Positions 34,712 through 43,415 of a stretch of DNA of 64,000 nucleotides are shown piece by piece. A program made the position numbers and the translations under genes. Position 1 is the first letter of the stretch. Each line of letters opens with the position of its first letter. The notes beneath the pieces were generated by a model. That model saw only the letters and a program-made list of their open reading frames with translations, was not told where the DNA came from and ran no database searches. Source of the stretch: Cohnella sp. GbtcB17 (GTDB lineage: Bacteria > Bacillota > Bacilli > Paenibacillales > Paenibacillaceae); NCBI RefSeq assembly GCF_019091135.1, contig NZ_JAGXJW010000031.1:30194-94193 (forward strand), read 5' to 3'.

Positions 34712-35632
34712 TCAATCCTCCGCTCTGCGGTAAGTGAGGGCCACCTGGACAAGCGCGACGGCGAAGACGATGACGAACATCACGCAGGCGATCGTCGTCC
34801 CCATGCCCATCGCGTTCACGTTGGTCGTGCCGCCCACCGCGCTGTTGTCGCCGAACGAGATTCGATAGAAAAACAAGGCCATCACGTCAACGCTGCGATT
34901 GATGCCGCCGGACGCGCCGCCGAGAATAAAGCTGTAGTCGAACAAGGTCATGGCGAAAATGTACGTCAGAATCAGCATGTTGAGAATTGTCGTCTTGATC
35001 TGAGGCAGCACGATGCGGAAGAAGCGCCCCCAATAGGAAGCTCCGTCGAGCAGCGCGGCCTCGATGATCTCGCCGGATATCATTTTCATCGCGCCGAGGA
35101 AAAAAATCATGCCGACGCCGATGCCCGACCAGGCGACGAGCAGCCAGACGATATAGATGCCGAGCTCGGGCAGGCCCATCCAGGGCCGCGTCCAGCCGCC
35201 CAGACCGACCGTCTCCAGCAGCTTGTTGAACACGCCGATATTGCCGTCGAACACGAGCGTGCCCATGAATACGATGACCGGCGTCGCTATGAATTGCGGG
35301 GAGAAGATCATCGCCTGGAAAAAGCGGTGTCCCCGGATTTTGCCGTAGATCAGATAGGCGAGGTAGAGCTGCGCGGGGAGCACGACAAGCGCGTTCAGCG
35401 CAAAGATCGTGGCGCTGTGGCCCAGGGCGTTCGTCAATTGGCGAAACAGCTCGGGGTTCGAGAACAGCTCTCCGTAGTTGCCGAAGCCGACGAACGTCTT
35501 TTTGCCGATGCCGTCCCAGCGGGTCAGGCTGATCTGGATCGCCGAGAAGATCGGATAAACGGAAAAAAGCGAATAAAGCAGGAAGCCCGGCAGGATGAAC
35601 CAAATGAACGGCTTGCTGCGAATCCAGGCCAT
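34712..35632 (-). CDS. Sugar ABC transporter permease, MalF type (rhamnoside locus)
   Basis: About 306 residues. Hydrophobic segments start at IWFILPGFLLYSLF. The EAA loop reads EAALLDGASYWGRF then VLPQIK. I used ATG 35632, which is preceded by GGAAGGTGG; an ATG nine bases earlier is possible. It lies 87 bp after the lipoprotein gene. Confidence 0.95.
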   Translation of the reverse strand: MAWIRSKPFIWFILPGFLLYSLFSVYPIFSAIQISLTRWDGIGKKTFVGFGNYGELFSNPELFRQLTNALGHSATIFALNALVVLPAQLYLAYLIYGKIRGHRFFQAMIFSPQFIATPVIVFMGTLVFDGNIGVFNKLLETVGLGGWTRPWMGLPELGIYIVWLLVAWSGIGVGMIFFLGAMKMISGEIIEAALLDGASYWGRFFRIVLPQIKTTILNMLILTYIFAMTLFDYSFILGGASGGINRSVDVMALFFYRISFGDNSAVGGTTNVNAMGMGTTIACVMFVIVFAVALVQVALTYRRAED

Positions 35633-35719
35633 GGCGGCCACCTTCCTTCATGCGCAAGACGCGGGAGCGGCGGACGCGCCGCCGCTCGGACGTCTGGCGG
35701 ATTCGTGGAGAACCGGCCT

Positions 35720-37060
35720 TTACTGGCCTGGATACTTGGCCGCCTTGTCGAGGATGGCCGCGCCCTCCTCGCCGGTGATCGCGCCAGTCATCAGCTTCGG
35801 AATGACGTCCTTCATCATGATGTCCGCGGCGTTGGACTCCGGCGTGGACAGCGCGGTGAGCACGGAGTAAATGTTGAGACCGGCTTCGTCGAAGACGGCT
35901 AGCTCTTTGACGCCCTCGTCCTTCGGCGTGATGTCCTTGATCGTCGGCACGAGGCCCGTCGCGTCCTCCATAATCTGCTGCGCTTCCTGGCTGCCGAGGA
36001 ATTCCAGATACTTGACCGCTTCGGCCGGATGCTCCGACTTGGAGGAGATCGCGTAGGTCATGAAGTTGCTGTAGCTCGATTGCACGACGCGCTTGCCTTC
36101 CTTGTTCGGAACCGGGAAACGGCCGAGGTTGATACCCGAAGCGACGTAGGTGGCGTTGTTCCAGGTGCCGTCGATAATGGCCGCCGCCTTGCCGTTGGTG
36201 AAGGCGAACTGCGCGCCTGCCATGTCCTGGGCGAGGAAGTCTTTGCCGAAGTACCCTTTGTCGGCGAAGTCGCGGAACGCCTGCAGCGTCTCGGCGACGG
36301 TCGGATCGGTCAGCTTGCCTTGGCCGGCTTGCGCCTTTTGCAGGGCGGCATTGGCGAACGCCGGAGCGAAGGCGAAGATCGGCCAGGCGCGGTCCCACTC
36401 GCTCTTGCCCGCCAGCGCGATCGGCGTGACGCCCGCCGCCTTCAGCTTGTCGAGGCCCTGAACGAACTCGTCCCAGTTGGCGGGTACGCTCAAGCCGTTT
36501 TTATCGAACAAATCTTTGTTGTAGTACACGACGTTCGTGTCGAAAAAGGAGGGTGGCGAGCAGTAAAGCTTGCCGTCTACGGTGCAGTAGGCTTTTTCCG
36601 GGTCGGCGTTGCGGCTGAGGTCCATGCTGTAGGACGTCAGGTCGAGCAGAAATCCGTTTTTGACCATCTCCCCCATCTTGGACGTCTTGTCGCCCTGCAC
36701 CCAGAACAGGTCGGGCAGCTCGTTGGCCTGAAGGGCTACGTTCAAACTTTGGTCGTTTTGCGCGAAATCGTAGATCAGCTTGATGTTCGGATACTTTTGC
36801 TCGAAGGCCGCGTTGATCTTTTTGAACGGCTCCTCCAGCACGGCCTGGTTGCCCAGGTCGCCCCACACCTTGAGCGTGACGTTCTCTCCCGACGGAGCGG
36901 ATTCGCTGGGCGCGGCCGAAGCGGACGACCCCGCGGAAGACGACGACGGCGCGCCGGAAGACGCGCTGTCATCTTTGTTGTCGTTGCCTCCGCAGGCTTG
37001 CAGCGTCAGCGCGGGCCGCGCGGCGGCGGCGAGAACGGCGAACGGTTTGCTTTTTTGCAC
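35720..37060 (-). CDS. ABC transporter sugar-binding lipoprotein (rhamnoside locus)
   Basis: About 446 residues. GTG 37060 follows GAGGGG with a 6-nt gap. The export signal ends in LTLQAC (Cys23), but its hydrophobic core is broken by Arg15-Pro16 (AAAARPALTL), which is unusual. A Ser/Ala-rich linker leads to the family 1 fold (VTLKVWGDLGNQ, FWVQGDKTSKM). It is the receptor of the importer that feeds the rhamnosidase. A cre-like site lies 72 bp upstream of the start. Confidence 0.92.
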   Translation of the reverse strand: MQKSKPFAVLAAAARPALTLQACGGNDNKDDSASSGAPSSSSAGSSASAAPSESAPSGENVTLKVWGDLGNQAVLEEPFKKINAAFEQKYPNIKLIYDFAQNDQSLNVALQANELPDLFWVQGDKTSKMGEMVKNGFLLDLTSYSMDLSRNADPEKAYCTVDGKLYCSPPSFFDTNVVYYNKDLFDKNGLSVPANWDEFVQGLDKLKAAGVTPIALAGKSEWDRAWPIFAFAPAFANAALQKAQAGQGKLTDPTVAETLQAFRDFADKGYFGKDFLAQDMAGAQFAFTNGKAAAIIDGTWNNATYVASGINLGRFPVPNKEGKRVVQSSYSNFMTYAISSKSEHPAEAVKYLEFLGSQEAQQIMEDATGLVPTIKDITPKDEGVKELAVFDEAGLNIYSVLTALSTPESNAADIMMKDVIPKLMTGAITGEEGAAILDKAAKYPGQ

Positions 37061-37132
37061 GGTGAACCCCTCCCGAATAAACAGATCCATTGATGGTGGC
37101 GCAGCATAGTGCGGATCGCGATCTGATTCAAT

Positions 37133-37146
37133 TGTAAGCGTTACCA
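37133..37146 (-). promoter_or_regulatory. cre-like site upstream of the rhamnoside transporter operon
   Basis: TGTAAGCGTTACCA matches the cre consensus except at one position. It lies in the 192-bp gap between the lipoprotein start and the YesN-type gene, where the operon promoter should be. Confidence 0.6.
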
Positions 37147-37186
37147 CGATCGAAGTTCCATGCACGCCGACCCGCATTCGATGCCA

Positions 37187-37220
37187 TAAAAAACGGAACC
37201 CGCCGTGCCGAATCCCGCTC
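37187..37220 (-). terminator. Possible terminator after the YesM/YesN pair
   Basis: On the minus strand an imperfect stem (CGGGATTCGGC with GCGGGTTCCG) is followed by TTTTTT. It lies about 33 bp past the regulator stop codon and would separate the regulator genes from the transporter operon. The pairing is imperfect, so confidence is limited. Confidence 0.5.
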
Positions 37221-37252
37221 TTATGCCAATTTCAACGATTCTCGTGCCAGGA

Positions 37253-38896
37253 TCAACGCCTGCCTTTGAAATGGCTGACGGTCTGGCCCGTGGCCCGCTT
37301 GAACACCTTCACGAAGTAATTCGGGTTCGCGTAACCGACGCGCGAGGCGATCTCCTCCGTCGACAGCTCCGTCTCCCGGAACAGCCGGACCGCCTCTTTG
37401 ATGCGGATGTCCGTCAGGTAATCCGAGAAGGAGCGGCCCGTCTCCTGCCGGAACCGCTGGCCGAAGTGATTTTCGCTGAATCCGGCCAGCTGGGCCATAT
37501 CCTCCAGACGGATCGGGTCGGCATAATGCGTCTCGACGTAATTCCGCACCCGCGCCACCCAGCCGTCGCGCGCCTGCTTCCGCGCGACCAGCTCGGCGGA
37601 CTTCGCGGCGATCTCGCCCAGCGTCCGGCTCCACGCTTCAGCCGTGCGGATGCGCCCTGCCGCGTCGGCGAAGGGCCACAGCGCGCCGAACCGCTCGCGC
37701 AGCTCCTCCGGGCCCGGGTTGTACCGCTCGATCAGGAAGTCGGCCAGCTGCGAGACCGTCGATACGCCGAGCCGGATCCACTCCGCGGGCTGGTAGCGAT
37801 CGCCGCGCTCCGCGCGCAGCGCATGCAGGTCGTCCGCGAGCGCGCCCGGCTGCAGAAGGCGGAGGCGATGCTTGAAGCGTTTGTACAACTCCAGCCATTC
37901 GGCATCCGGTATCTCGCCCCGCTCGCCCGCCGTCTCGCGGAAGCGGATGCCGCCCTCGAACAGCGCGACGTCCGCGGCCGCCTCGGCGCCGCGCCGGGCC
38001 GCCGTCCAGTCGCCGCCGATAGGCTGCGGCGCGGAGAAGCCGATCGCCAGCGTCACGTTGAGCTTCTGCTGGAAGGCCGCCGCCCACTCCAGCCCCATGC
38101 GGGCGAACGCCTCGCGGTCTTCCTCGCTCGCGGCGGCAGCGGCGGCAGCAGAAAGATCGGCAGCAGCAGGCACGGCCCCTTCGCAGACGAAGCCGCCGTG
38201 CAGCGTATCCCCGCTTTCGCCGAACGGCGCGGGAAGGCGCAGCCGGGCAAACAGCTCCTCCGCCAGATGCAGCATCGCCCGCCTTTCGGCCGCGGCGTAG
38301 CCGCCCTCGCGCGGGACGGGCTTCAACGCCGCCCAGCGGAAGAGGCCGCCCCGGCCGGCCAGCACGGCCGCAAGCGCCGGGAACGCCCGCGAATGCGCGG
38401 GCGTTTCTCCGGCGGCCGAAGCGCGGACGTCCGTGCTCTCCAGCAGCCGCCTCGCTTCCTCGTCGTACCCGGTCTCTCCGCCCGCGTCTGAAGCTGCGCC
38501 GGCGCCCCCTTTCTCGTCGTCCGCCGCTTCGAAGTCAAGCCCGCCCAGCACCCGCAGCAGCTCCTCCGGCTCCATCTCGTATTTGGAGATGTAGTCCCGT
38601 ACGCCGAGCCGGATCGCCTGGCGCGTATGCTCGAAGTCGTTGTAGCTGCTTAGAATGACGACCTGTGCAGAAGGCGCGGCCGTTCGCAGCCCGCGGATCA
38701 GCGCGAAGCCGTCCATGACCGGCATCCGGATATCCGTGAGCACGACGTCAAACGCCTGCCGCGCGCATGCCGCCAGCGCCTCCTCCCCGTTTTTGAACAC
38801 GCCGGCGATCCGGTAGCCGTGCGCCTCCCAGTCGATCATCGATTGTAGCCCGATCCGAACGAGCGATTCGTCATCCACGATCATGACGCTTCGCAT
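37253..38896 (-). CDS. YesN-type response regulator, AraC family (rhamnoside locus)
   Basis: About 547 residues. The receiver has Asp55 in VLTDIRMP. The C-terminal AraC domain (about 440-545) shows ENHFGQRFRQETG and PNYFVKVFKRATG. ATG 38896 follows AAGGGGGAG and lies inside the end of the kinase gene (26-bp overlap), so the two are coupled. The middle region has Ala-rich low-complexity stretches. It probably activates the rhamnoside importer operon downstream. Confidence 0.95.
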   Translation of the reverse strand: MRSVMIVDDESLVRIGLQSMIDWEAHGYRIAGVFKNGEEALAACARQAFDVVLTDIRMPVMDGFALIRGLRTAAPSAQVVILSSYNDFEHTRQAIRLGVRDYISKYEMEPEELLRVLGGLDFEAADDEKGGAGAASDAGGETGYDEEARRLLESTDVRASAAGETPAHSRAFPALAAVLAGRGGLFRWAALKPVPREGGYAAAERRAMLHLAEELFARLRLPAPFGESGDTLHGGFVCEGAVPAAADLSAAAAAAASEEDREAFARMGLEWAAAFQQKLNVTLAIGFSAPQPIGGDWTAARRGAEAAADVALFEGGIRFRETAGERGEIPDAEWLELYKRFKHRLRLLQPGALADDLHALRAERGDRYQPAEWIRLGVSTVSQLADFLIERYNPGPEELRERFGALWPFADAAGRIRTAEAWSRTLGEIAAKSAELVARKQARDGWVARVRNYVETHYADPIRLEDMAQLAGFSENHFGQRFRQETGRSFSDYLTDIRIKEAVRLFRETELSTEEIASRVGYANPNYFVKVFKRATGQTVSHFKGRR

Positions 38897-40637
38897 CGGC
38901 TTCTCCCCCTTCCTCCCGCTGCAGCGGCAGCTTGACCGCCAGCGACGTGCCTGTACCGGGCCCGCTCGAGATGCGCAGCCCATACTGCTTCCCGTAATGC
39001 AGTTGAACCCGCTCGTGCACGCTCCGAAGTCCGATTCGCGCGCCGCTCTCACCCGACTGCGACGGCCGTTCGTCGCCTTCCAGACTCGCGACCACCTCCG
39101 CCAGCCGTTCGGGCGACAAGCCAACGCCGTTGTCGGCCACCTTCAGCACGAGCGTCCTGCCCTCCGCCGCGGCTTCGACCGAGATCTCGCCCGGCCTTTC
39201 GGCACCCGCGAGCCCGTGCAGCAGCGCATTTTCGATCAGCGGCTGCAACAGGAACTTCGGCACCAGGGCGTCCTCCAGCTCTCTTGGGACGCGCGCTTCG
39301 AAGCCGAAATGCTGGTAGCGCACCTTCTGGATCGTGACGTAGCTGCGGAGCATCTCCACCTCCGTCCCGAGGGACACCGGCCCGCCGCCGCCCCGGAGCG
39401 CATAGGTCAGCAGCCTGTTCAGGGAATCGACGGTCTCCTTGATGTTGTCCTGCTTCTGGATGATTGCCATCCATCGGATCGAGTTTAGCGTATTGTGAAG
39501 AAAGTGGGGAGAAAGCTGATTTTGCAGCACGCGAATTTCCGCCTCTTTTTTCTGCTGCTCCTGCCGGGACGCTTCCGCGATGAGCCGCTCGATCTCGTAC
39601 ATGACGGATATAAATGTGTCGTTCATCTCCACGATCTCGATCGCGCCGCCGAACCGCTTGAGCCGCTCGGGCCGCACCCCCTTGACGCCCTGCTTCATGT
39701 TGGCCGTCAGCCGCCGGATGGGGATGACGAGGTCGATGACGAGCAGCTGCGTCAGGACGAGTCCAAGGACGATGCACCCCAGCACGATAAATGTCGCCAT
39801 GCGCGCCGTGCGGTAGATCGGCTCGTACAGCTGGTCGAGCGGGAGCTGCGCGGACAGCTGCCAGCCGTTGCGGATGCTGTCCCGCGAGTAGGTGAGCAGC
39901 TGCCGCTCCCCCGCCTGCGCCTTTTTACCGTTGCCCAGTATCTCCTCGCCCTTGTCCGTGAGCAGCCGGATTGCGGCGTTCTCCCTGAACCGGGTCTGGC
40001 TGAAAATGTCCGTGATCGCCTCCGTCCGGATGACGACGGTCAGCGTCCCGACGGCGCTGAGCTTCTTGTCCCGCACCGAGCGGCCAAGCCGGAACGCATC
40101 GAACGAGGAATAGCCGTCGCTGTAGGCTTCGGGACGGAACCAGACGGCTCCGCCCTTCATCGCGGCCACGGTCGCCTGATAATCGGCGCCGCCGACACCG
40201 AACCCGTCGATCGCGTCGGTGCCGTACGTATACTCGGCATTCGGCGTCGTCAGCTTGATGGCGCGGATATAAGCGTTCTGATCCGAGCCGAGCCAGAAGA
40301 CGTTGAGCCGCTCGTTGATCGCGTTCTGGATCTCGAACCGCTCGTACACCGAGGCCGGCTTCACCGCGAGACGCGACAGCAGCTCGTCGTCCGTCATGAT
40401 CTGCTTGCTCAGCTGCTCGTAGCTGCCCAGCCTGTCGTCCATTTTTTGCGCCATAAGGGCGAGCAGATCGGTCGCGTAAGCGGCGGTCCGGGTCTTTGAC
40501 GATGCCGTGTAGCTGTCCGTCAAAATGTATATGCCCGCCAGGGCGGGCAGCAAAATAAGCGGCATATAGACCAGCGGCAGCTTGAAGGGCAGGCGGATGC
40601 GCCGCCATCCCGGCGGACGCAGCTTAAAAACGTTCAT
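38871..40637 (-). CDS. YesM-type sensor histidine kinase (rhamnoside locus)
   Basis: 588 residues. A membrane segment near 22-45 (VYMPLILLPALAGIYIL) is followed by an extracytoplasmic sensor, a second segment near 280-302, and HAMP. The His_kinase domain has His378 in QLSPHFLHNTL. The ATPase boxes are PLIENALLHG and ADNGVGLS. It is the first gene of the kinase/regulator pair. Confidence 0.95.
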   Translation of the reverse strand: MNVFKLRPPGWRRIRLPFKLPLVYMPLILLPALAGIYILTDSYTASSKTRTAAYATDLLALMAQKMDDRLGSYEQLSKQIMTDDELLSRLAVKPASVYERFEIQNAINERLNVFWLGSDQNAYIRAIKLTTPNAEYTYGTDAIDGFGVGGADYQATVAAMKGGAVWFRPEAYSDGYSSFDAFRLGRSVRDKKLSAVGTLTVVIRTEAITDIFSQTRFRENAAIRLLTDKGEEILGNGKKAQAGERQLLTYSRDSIRNGWQLSAQLPLDQLYEPIYRTARMATFIVLGCIVLGLVLTQLLVIDLVIPIRRLTANMKQGVKGVRPERLKRFGGAIEIVEMNDTFISVMYEIERLIAEASRQEQQKKEAEIRVLQNQLSPHFLHNTLNSIRWMAIIQKQDNIKETVDSLNRLLTYALRGGGGPVSLGTEVEMLRSYVTIQKVRYQHFGFEARVPRELEDALVPKFLLQPLIENALLHGLAGAERPGEISVEAAAEGRTLVLKVADNGVGLSPERLAEVVASLEGDERPSQSGESGARIGLRSVHERVQLHYGKQYGLRISSGPGTGTSLAVKLPLQREEGGEADAKRHDRG

Positions 40638-40671
40638 GGCGACTCTCCCGTCCGACGGCGCCGGTCTCTCG

Positions 40672-40685
40672 TGGAAGCGCTATCG
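40672..40685 (-). promoter_or_regulatory. cre-like site upstream of the rhamnoside YesM gene
   Basis: TGGAAGCGCTATCG matches the cre consensus at 10 of the 12 constrained positions. It starts 35 bp upstream of the kinase ATG, within the 137-bp gap that must hold the promoter. Confidence 0.4.
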
Positions 40686-40774
40686 CCAACATTCTAACAC
40701 AATGCCAAGCCACCGGGCGGGCCGCCTTTTCCGCCGCTTCCAGTATTGTTTTCAGCGCCCTCTTCAGGCATTTA

Positions 40775-41791
40775 TTACAACCGGATCGACCGCCCCTCGT
40801 CCGCCGACTCGTTCGCCCGCACGACCAGCTCGAGCGATCTCGCCGCATCCGCGTAGGAGGAGCGGATCGACGACCTGTCGCCGGAACGCGCCGCCGCGAG
40901 AAACGCTGCCGCTTCGTCCGCATACATATTTTCATCCGGAAAATGCATCGACACTTCTTCGCCGCGAAAATCCCCGTACAGCCGGCTGCCGAGGCGGGAC
41001 AGGTCGACGGTCAGCCGGTAGTCGCGTCCGAGCAGCTCGATCTCGACCCGCGGCTTCTCCACGCCCCACGAGTGGGTATGCGTCTGGACCGTGCCGCGCG
41101 CGTACGCCAGGTTGACGACGAAGTTGTCCTCGACCGTGTAGTCTACGCTCTTGGGCCGCTGTGCGTTGGCGCCGAAGGCGTGGATCGCCTCCACCTCGCC
41201 GCTCTGCGCGCCTACGATATACCGGGCGGCATCGATCAGATGGATCGCCTGATCGAACATCGGTCCGCCGGAATTCGCCTTGTCCAGCAGCCAGCGTGGC
41301 GTCGGCGCTTCCGGCAGGCCCGCCGCGCACACATGCACGCTGCGCACGATCGGGACCGGCCCCCCGCTGCCCAGGATTAGCTCCCGAGCTTTGGCCACGG
41401 CGCCCGCGTAGCGGTACATGAAGCCGACCGAACAGACGATGCCGCTCTCGCGGACGATCGCCTCGATCTCTTGTGCTTCGCGGACCGAGCGCGCGGGCGG
41501 CTTCTCGACGAAGCAGGCGATGCCGCGGCGCGCGGCTTCGCGAATCGGACCCAGGCGAACGCCCGGCGGCGTGCAGACGAAGACGGCGTCCAGCGGCACG
41601 CGCTCGAACAGCTGCCCGTAATCCGTAAGGGATTCGGCGCCGTACTCGGCCGCGACGCTGTCCGTCTTTCCCGCATCCGTGCCGCAGACCGCGGCAATGC
41701 GTACGTCGTCGCGCTTCGCCAGGTTGCCCATATGTCTCTTGCCGATCACGCCGGCGCCGATCACGCCGATATTCATGGTTTTCATGGTCAT
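40775..41791 (-). CDS. Gfo/Idh/MocA family oxidoreductase
   Basis: About 338 residues. The Rossmann motif IGVIGAGVIGKRH is at the N-terminus, and the signature EKPPA carries the conserved Lys-Pro. C-terminal beta-sheet domain features include GFMYRY and GGPMFDQAIHLIDAAR. ATG 41791 overlaps the ROK-kinase stop by three bases; ATG 41785 is an alternative. It oxidises or reduces a sugar or sugar derivative with NAD(P). It is the last gene of the LplABC-type operon. Confidence 0.93.
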   Translation of the reverse strand: MTMKTMNIGVIGAGVIGKRHMGNLAKRDDVRIAAVCGTDAGKTDSVAAEYGAESLTDYGQLFERVPLDAVFVCTPPGVRLGPIREAARRGIACFVEKPPARSVREAQEIEAIVRESGIVCSVGFMYRYAGAVAKARELILGSGGPVPIVRSVHVCAAGLPEAPTPRWLLDKANSGGPMFDQAIHLIDAARYIVGAQSGEVEAIHAFGANAQRPKSVDYTVEDNFVVNLAYARGTVQTHTHSWGVEKPRVEIELLGRDYRLTVDLSRLGSRLYGDFRGEEVSMHFPDENMYADEAAAFLAAARSGDRSSIRSSYADAARSLELVVRANESADEGRSIRL

Positions 41792-42780
41792 AGGCCCTCC
41801 TTTTCTTCCAGCGCCATGCGGGCGACGGCCAATGCGCCATAGTCGCCCGCCAGCTCTCCCAACTGCGCGGGCACGATCTCGCAGGCTTGCAGCGACCGCT
41901 TCAGCGCGCGCCCGGCCAGCGCATCCAGCGCCGCCGGCTCGAGCAGACTCCGCTGTCTGCCGTAAATGCTGCCGATGACGATCCGCTCCGGATTCAGCAC
42001 GTCGACGAGGATTGCCAGTCCCCGGCCGAGCTGCTCGCCCGATACGCGCATGATCTCGGCGGCGGCCGCATCTCCCTGCATCGCGGCTTCGCCGACGAGG
42101 CGAGCCGTGATCGCGCCCAGCGCCTCGTAGCTCCGGCAGAAGGAGAGCGGCTCCCCGGCCTGCAGGGCTGCCAGCGCATACCCGCGCGCCAGCTCCGCGA
42201 TGCCGCCGCCGCTGCAGAAGCCCTCGAACGAGCCGACCTTGCCGTAGCCCGCCGGGCCGTGCGTCTCCATCGTCACGTGGCCGATCTCCCCGGCCATGTC
42301 GTTCGCGCCCGCATACAGGCGGCCGTTCAGGATCAATCCCGCGCCCATCCCCGTGCCGAAGGTAAGGAAGATCATATGCCGCGTGCCGCGCCCGGCGCCC
42401 CATCGCCATTCGGCGACGGCGCAGGCGTTGGCGTCGTTCTGCAGGCCGACGGGCACGCCGAACCGGGCCGCGAACGGTCCGACGACGTCGACCGTGCCCC
42501 AGCCGACCAGGTTCGGCGGCGAGAGCAGCAGGCCGCGGGCGCTGTCGAGCGGCCCGCCGCAGCTGATGCCGACGGCGGCCAGCGGTCCCGCGACATCGGT
42601 GCGCCGCAAGGCGTCCTCGAGCGTGTCCGCCAGCTCCGCAAGCGCCTCACGCGCGGCGTCCGGCGTCGCGAATTGCCGCTTGGCGACGATCGACGCGACT
42701 TCGCCTTCGTCGTCCAGCAGACCGAGGCTGACCGCGCACTTCGTGCCGCCGATATCCAGCCCTGCCACGAGTCTCGTCAC
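41788..42780 (-). CDS. ROK-family sugar kinase lacking the zinc-motif cysteines
   Basis: About 330 residues. GTG 42780 follows GGAGG and overlaps the SIS-gene stop. The phosphate loop is AGLDIGGTKCAVS, the catalytic Asp is in LQNDANACAVAE, and the second ATP motif is TFGTGMGAGLI. GHVTMETHGPAGYGKVGSFE aligns with the usual ROK zinc segment, but the CxCGxxGC cysteines are replaced. It has no N-terminal DNA-binding domain, so it is a kinase rather than a repressor. The substrate is probably an imported monosaccharide or amino sugar. Confidence 0.92.
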   Translation of the reverse strand: MTRLVAGLDIGGTKCAVSLGLLDDEGEVASIVAKRQFATPDAAREALAELADTLEDALRRTDVAGPLAAVGISCGGPLDSARGLLLSPPNLVGWGTVDVVGPFAARFGVPVGLQNDANACAVAEWRWGAGRGTRHMIFLTFGTGMGAGLILNGRLYAGANDMAGEIGHVTMETHGPAGYGKVGSFEGFCSGGGIAELARGYALAALQAGEPLSFCRSYEALGAITARLVGEAAMQGDAAAAEIMRVSGEQLGRGLAILVDVLNPERIVIGSIYGRQRSLLEPAALDALAGRALKRSLQACEIVPAQLGELAGDYGALAVARMALEEKEGL

Positions 42781-43415
42781 GGGAAAAACGCCTCCTCCAG
42801 CAGCAAGCACAGCGCATGGTAAATCGGCAGATGCCGTTCCTGCACGTCCGGCGTCCGCTCGAACGGGACGCGCACGCAAACGTCGGCGAGGCGGCCCAGC
42901 TCGCCGCCCCCCGCGCCCGTAAGCGCGATCGTGCGCAGCCCGAGCGCCTTGGCAACCTGCGTCGCCCGTACGACGTTGGCGGAGCTGCCGGACGTGCTCA
43001 GCCCGATCAGCGCGTCGCCGGGCCGGCCGTAGCCGTGCACCTGCTGCGCGAATACCATATCTGCGCGCACGTCGTTGGTGTAGGCGGTCGCCAGCGCCGA
43101 CTGGCTGACGAGCGAGATCGCGGGTAGCGCACCCTGCAGATGGTCGGCGAGGTACGCGCCGTCTTCGGGCCAGGCTGCGATCAGCATCTCGCGCCGGGCC
43201 GCCGGCAGCGGACGCGGCGAGGCGAAGCCCTTCATCAGCTCGCCGACGATGTGCTCGCAGTCCGCGGCGCTGCCGCCGTTGCCGCACAGCAGCGCCTTCC
43301 CGCCGCCCGCGTAGCATTCGCGCAGCAGCCGGTACGCCTCGCGGATGTCCCCGAGGCATGCCTTCAGCTCCGGGTACTTCTCTGTCAAGGAAGAGAGGAT
43401 GCGGTTATCGTCCAT
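42777..43415 (-). CDS. SIS-domain sugar-phosphate isomerase, GmhA-like
   Basis: About 212 residues. The sugar-phosphate loop is LLCGNGGSAADCEH and the second is GLSTSGSSANVV, as in phosphoheptose isomerase and related aldose-ketose isomerases. A metal-ligand-like HLPIYHALC lies near the C-terminus. ATG 43415 sits within the end of the upstream gene (11-bp overlap). Beside a ROK kinase and an oxidoreductase it probably isomerises the phosphorylated import product. Confidence 0.88.
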   Translation of the reverse strand: MDDNRILSSLTEKYPELKACLGDIREAYRLLRECYAGGGKALLCGNGGSAADCEHIVGELMKGFASPRPLPAARREMLIAAWPEDGAYLADHLQGALPAISLVSQSALATAYTNDVRADMVFAQQVHGYGRPGDALIGLSTSGSSANVVRATQVAKALGLRTIALTGAGGGELGRLADVCVRVPFERTPDVQERHLPIYHALCLLLEEAFFP

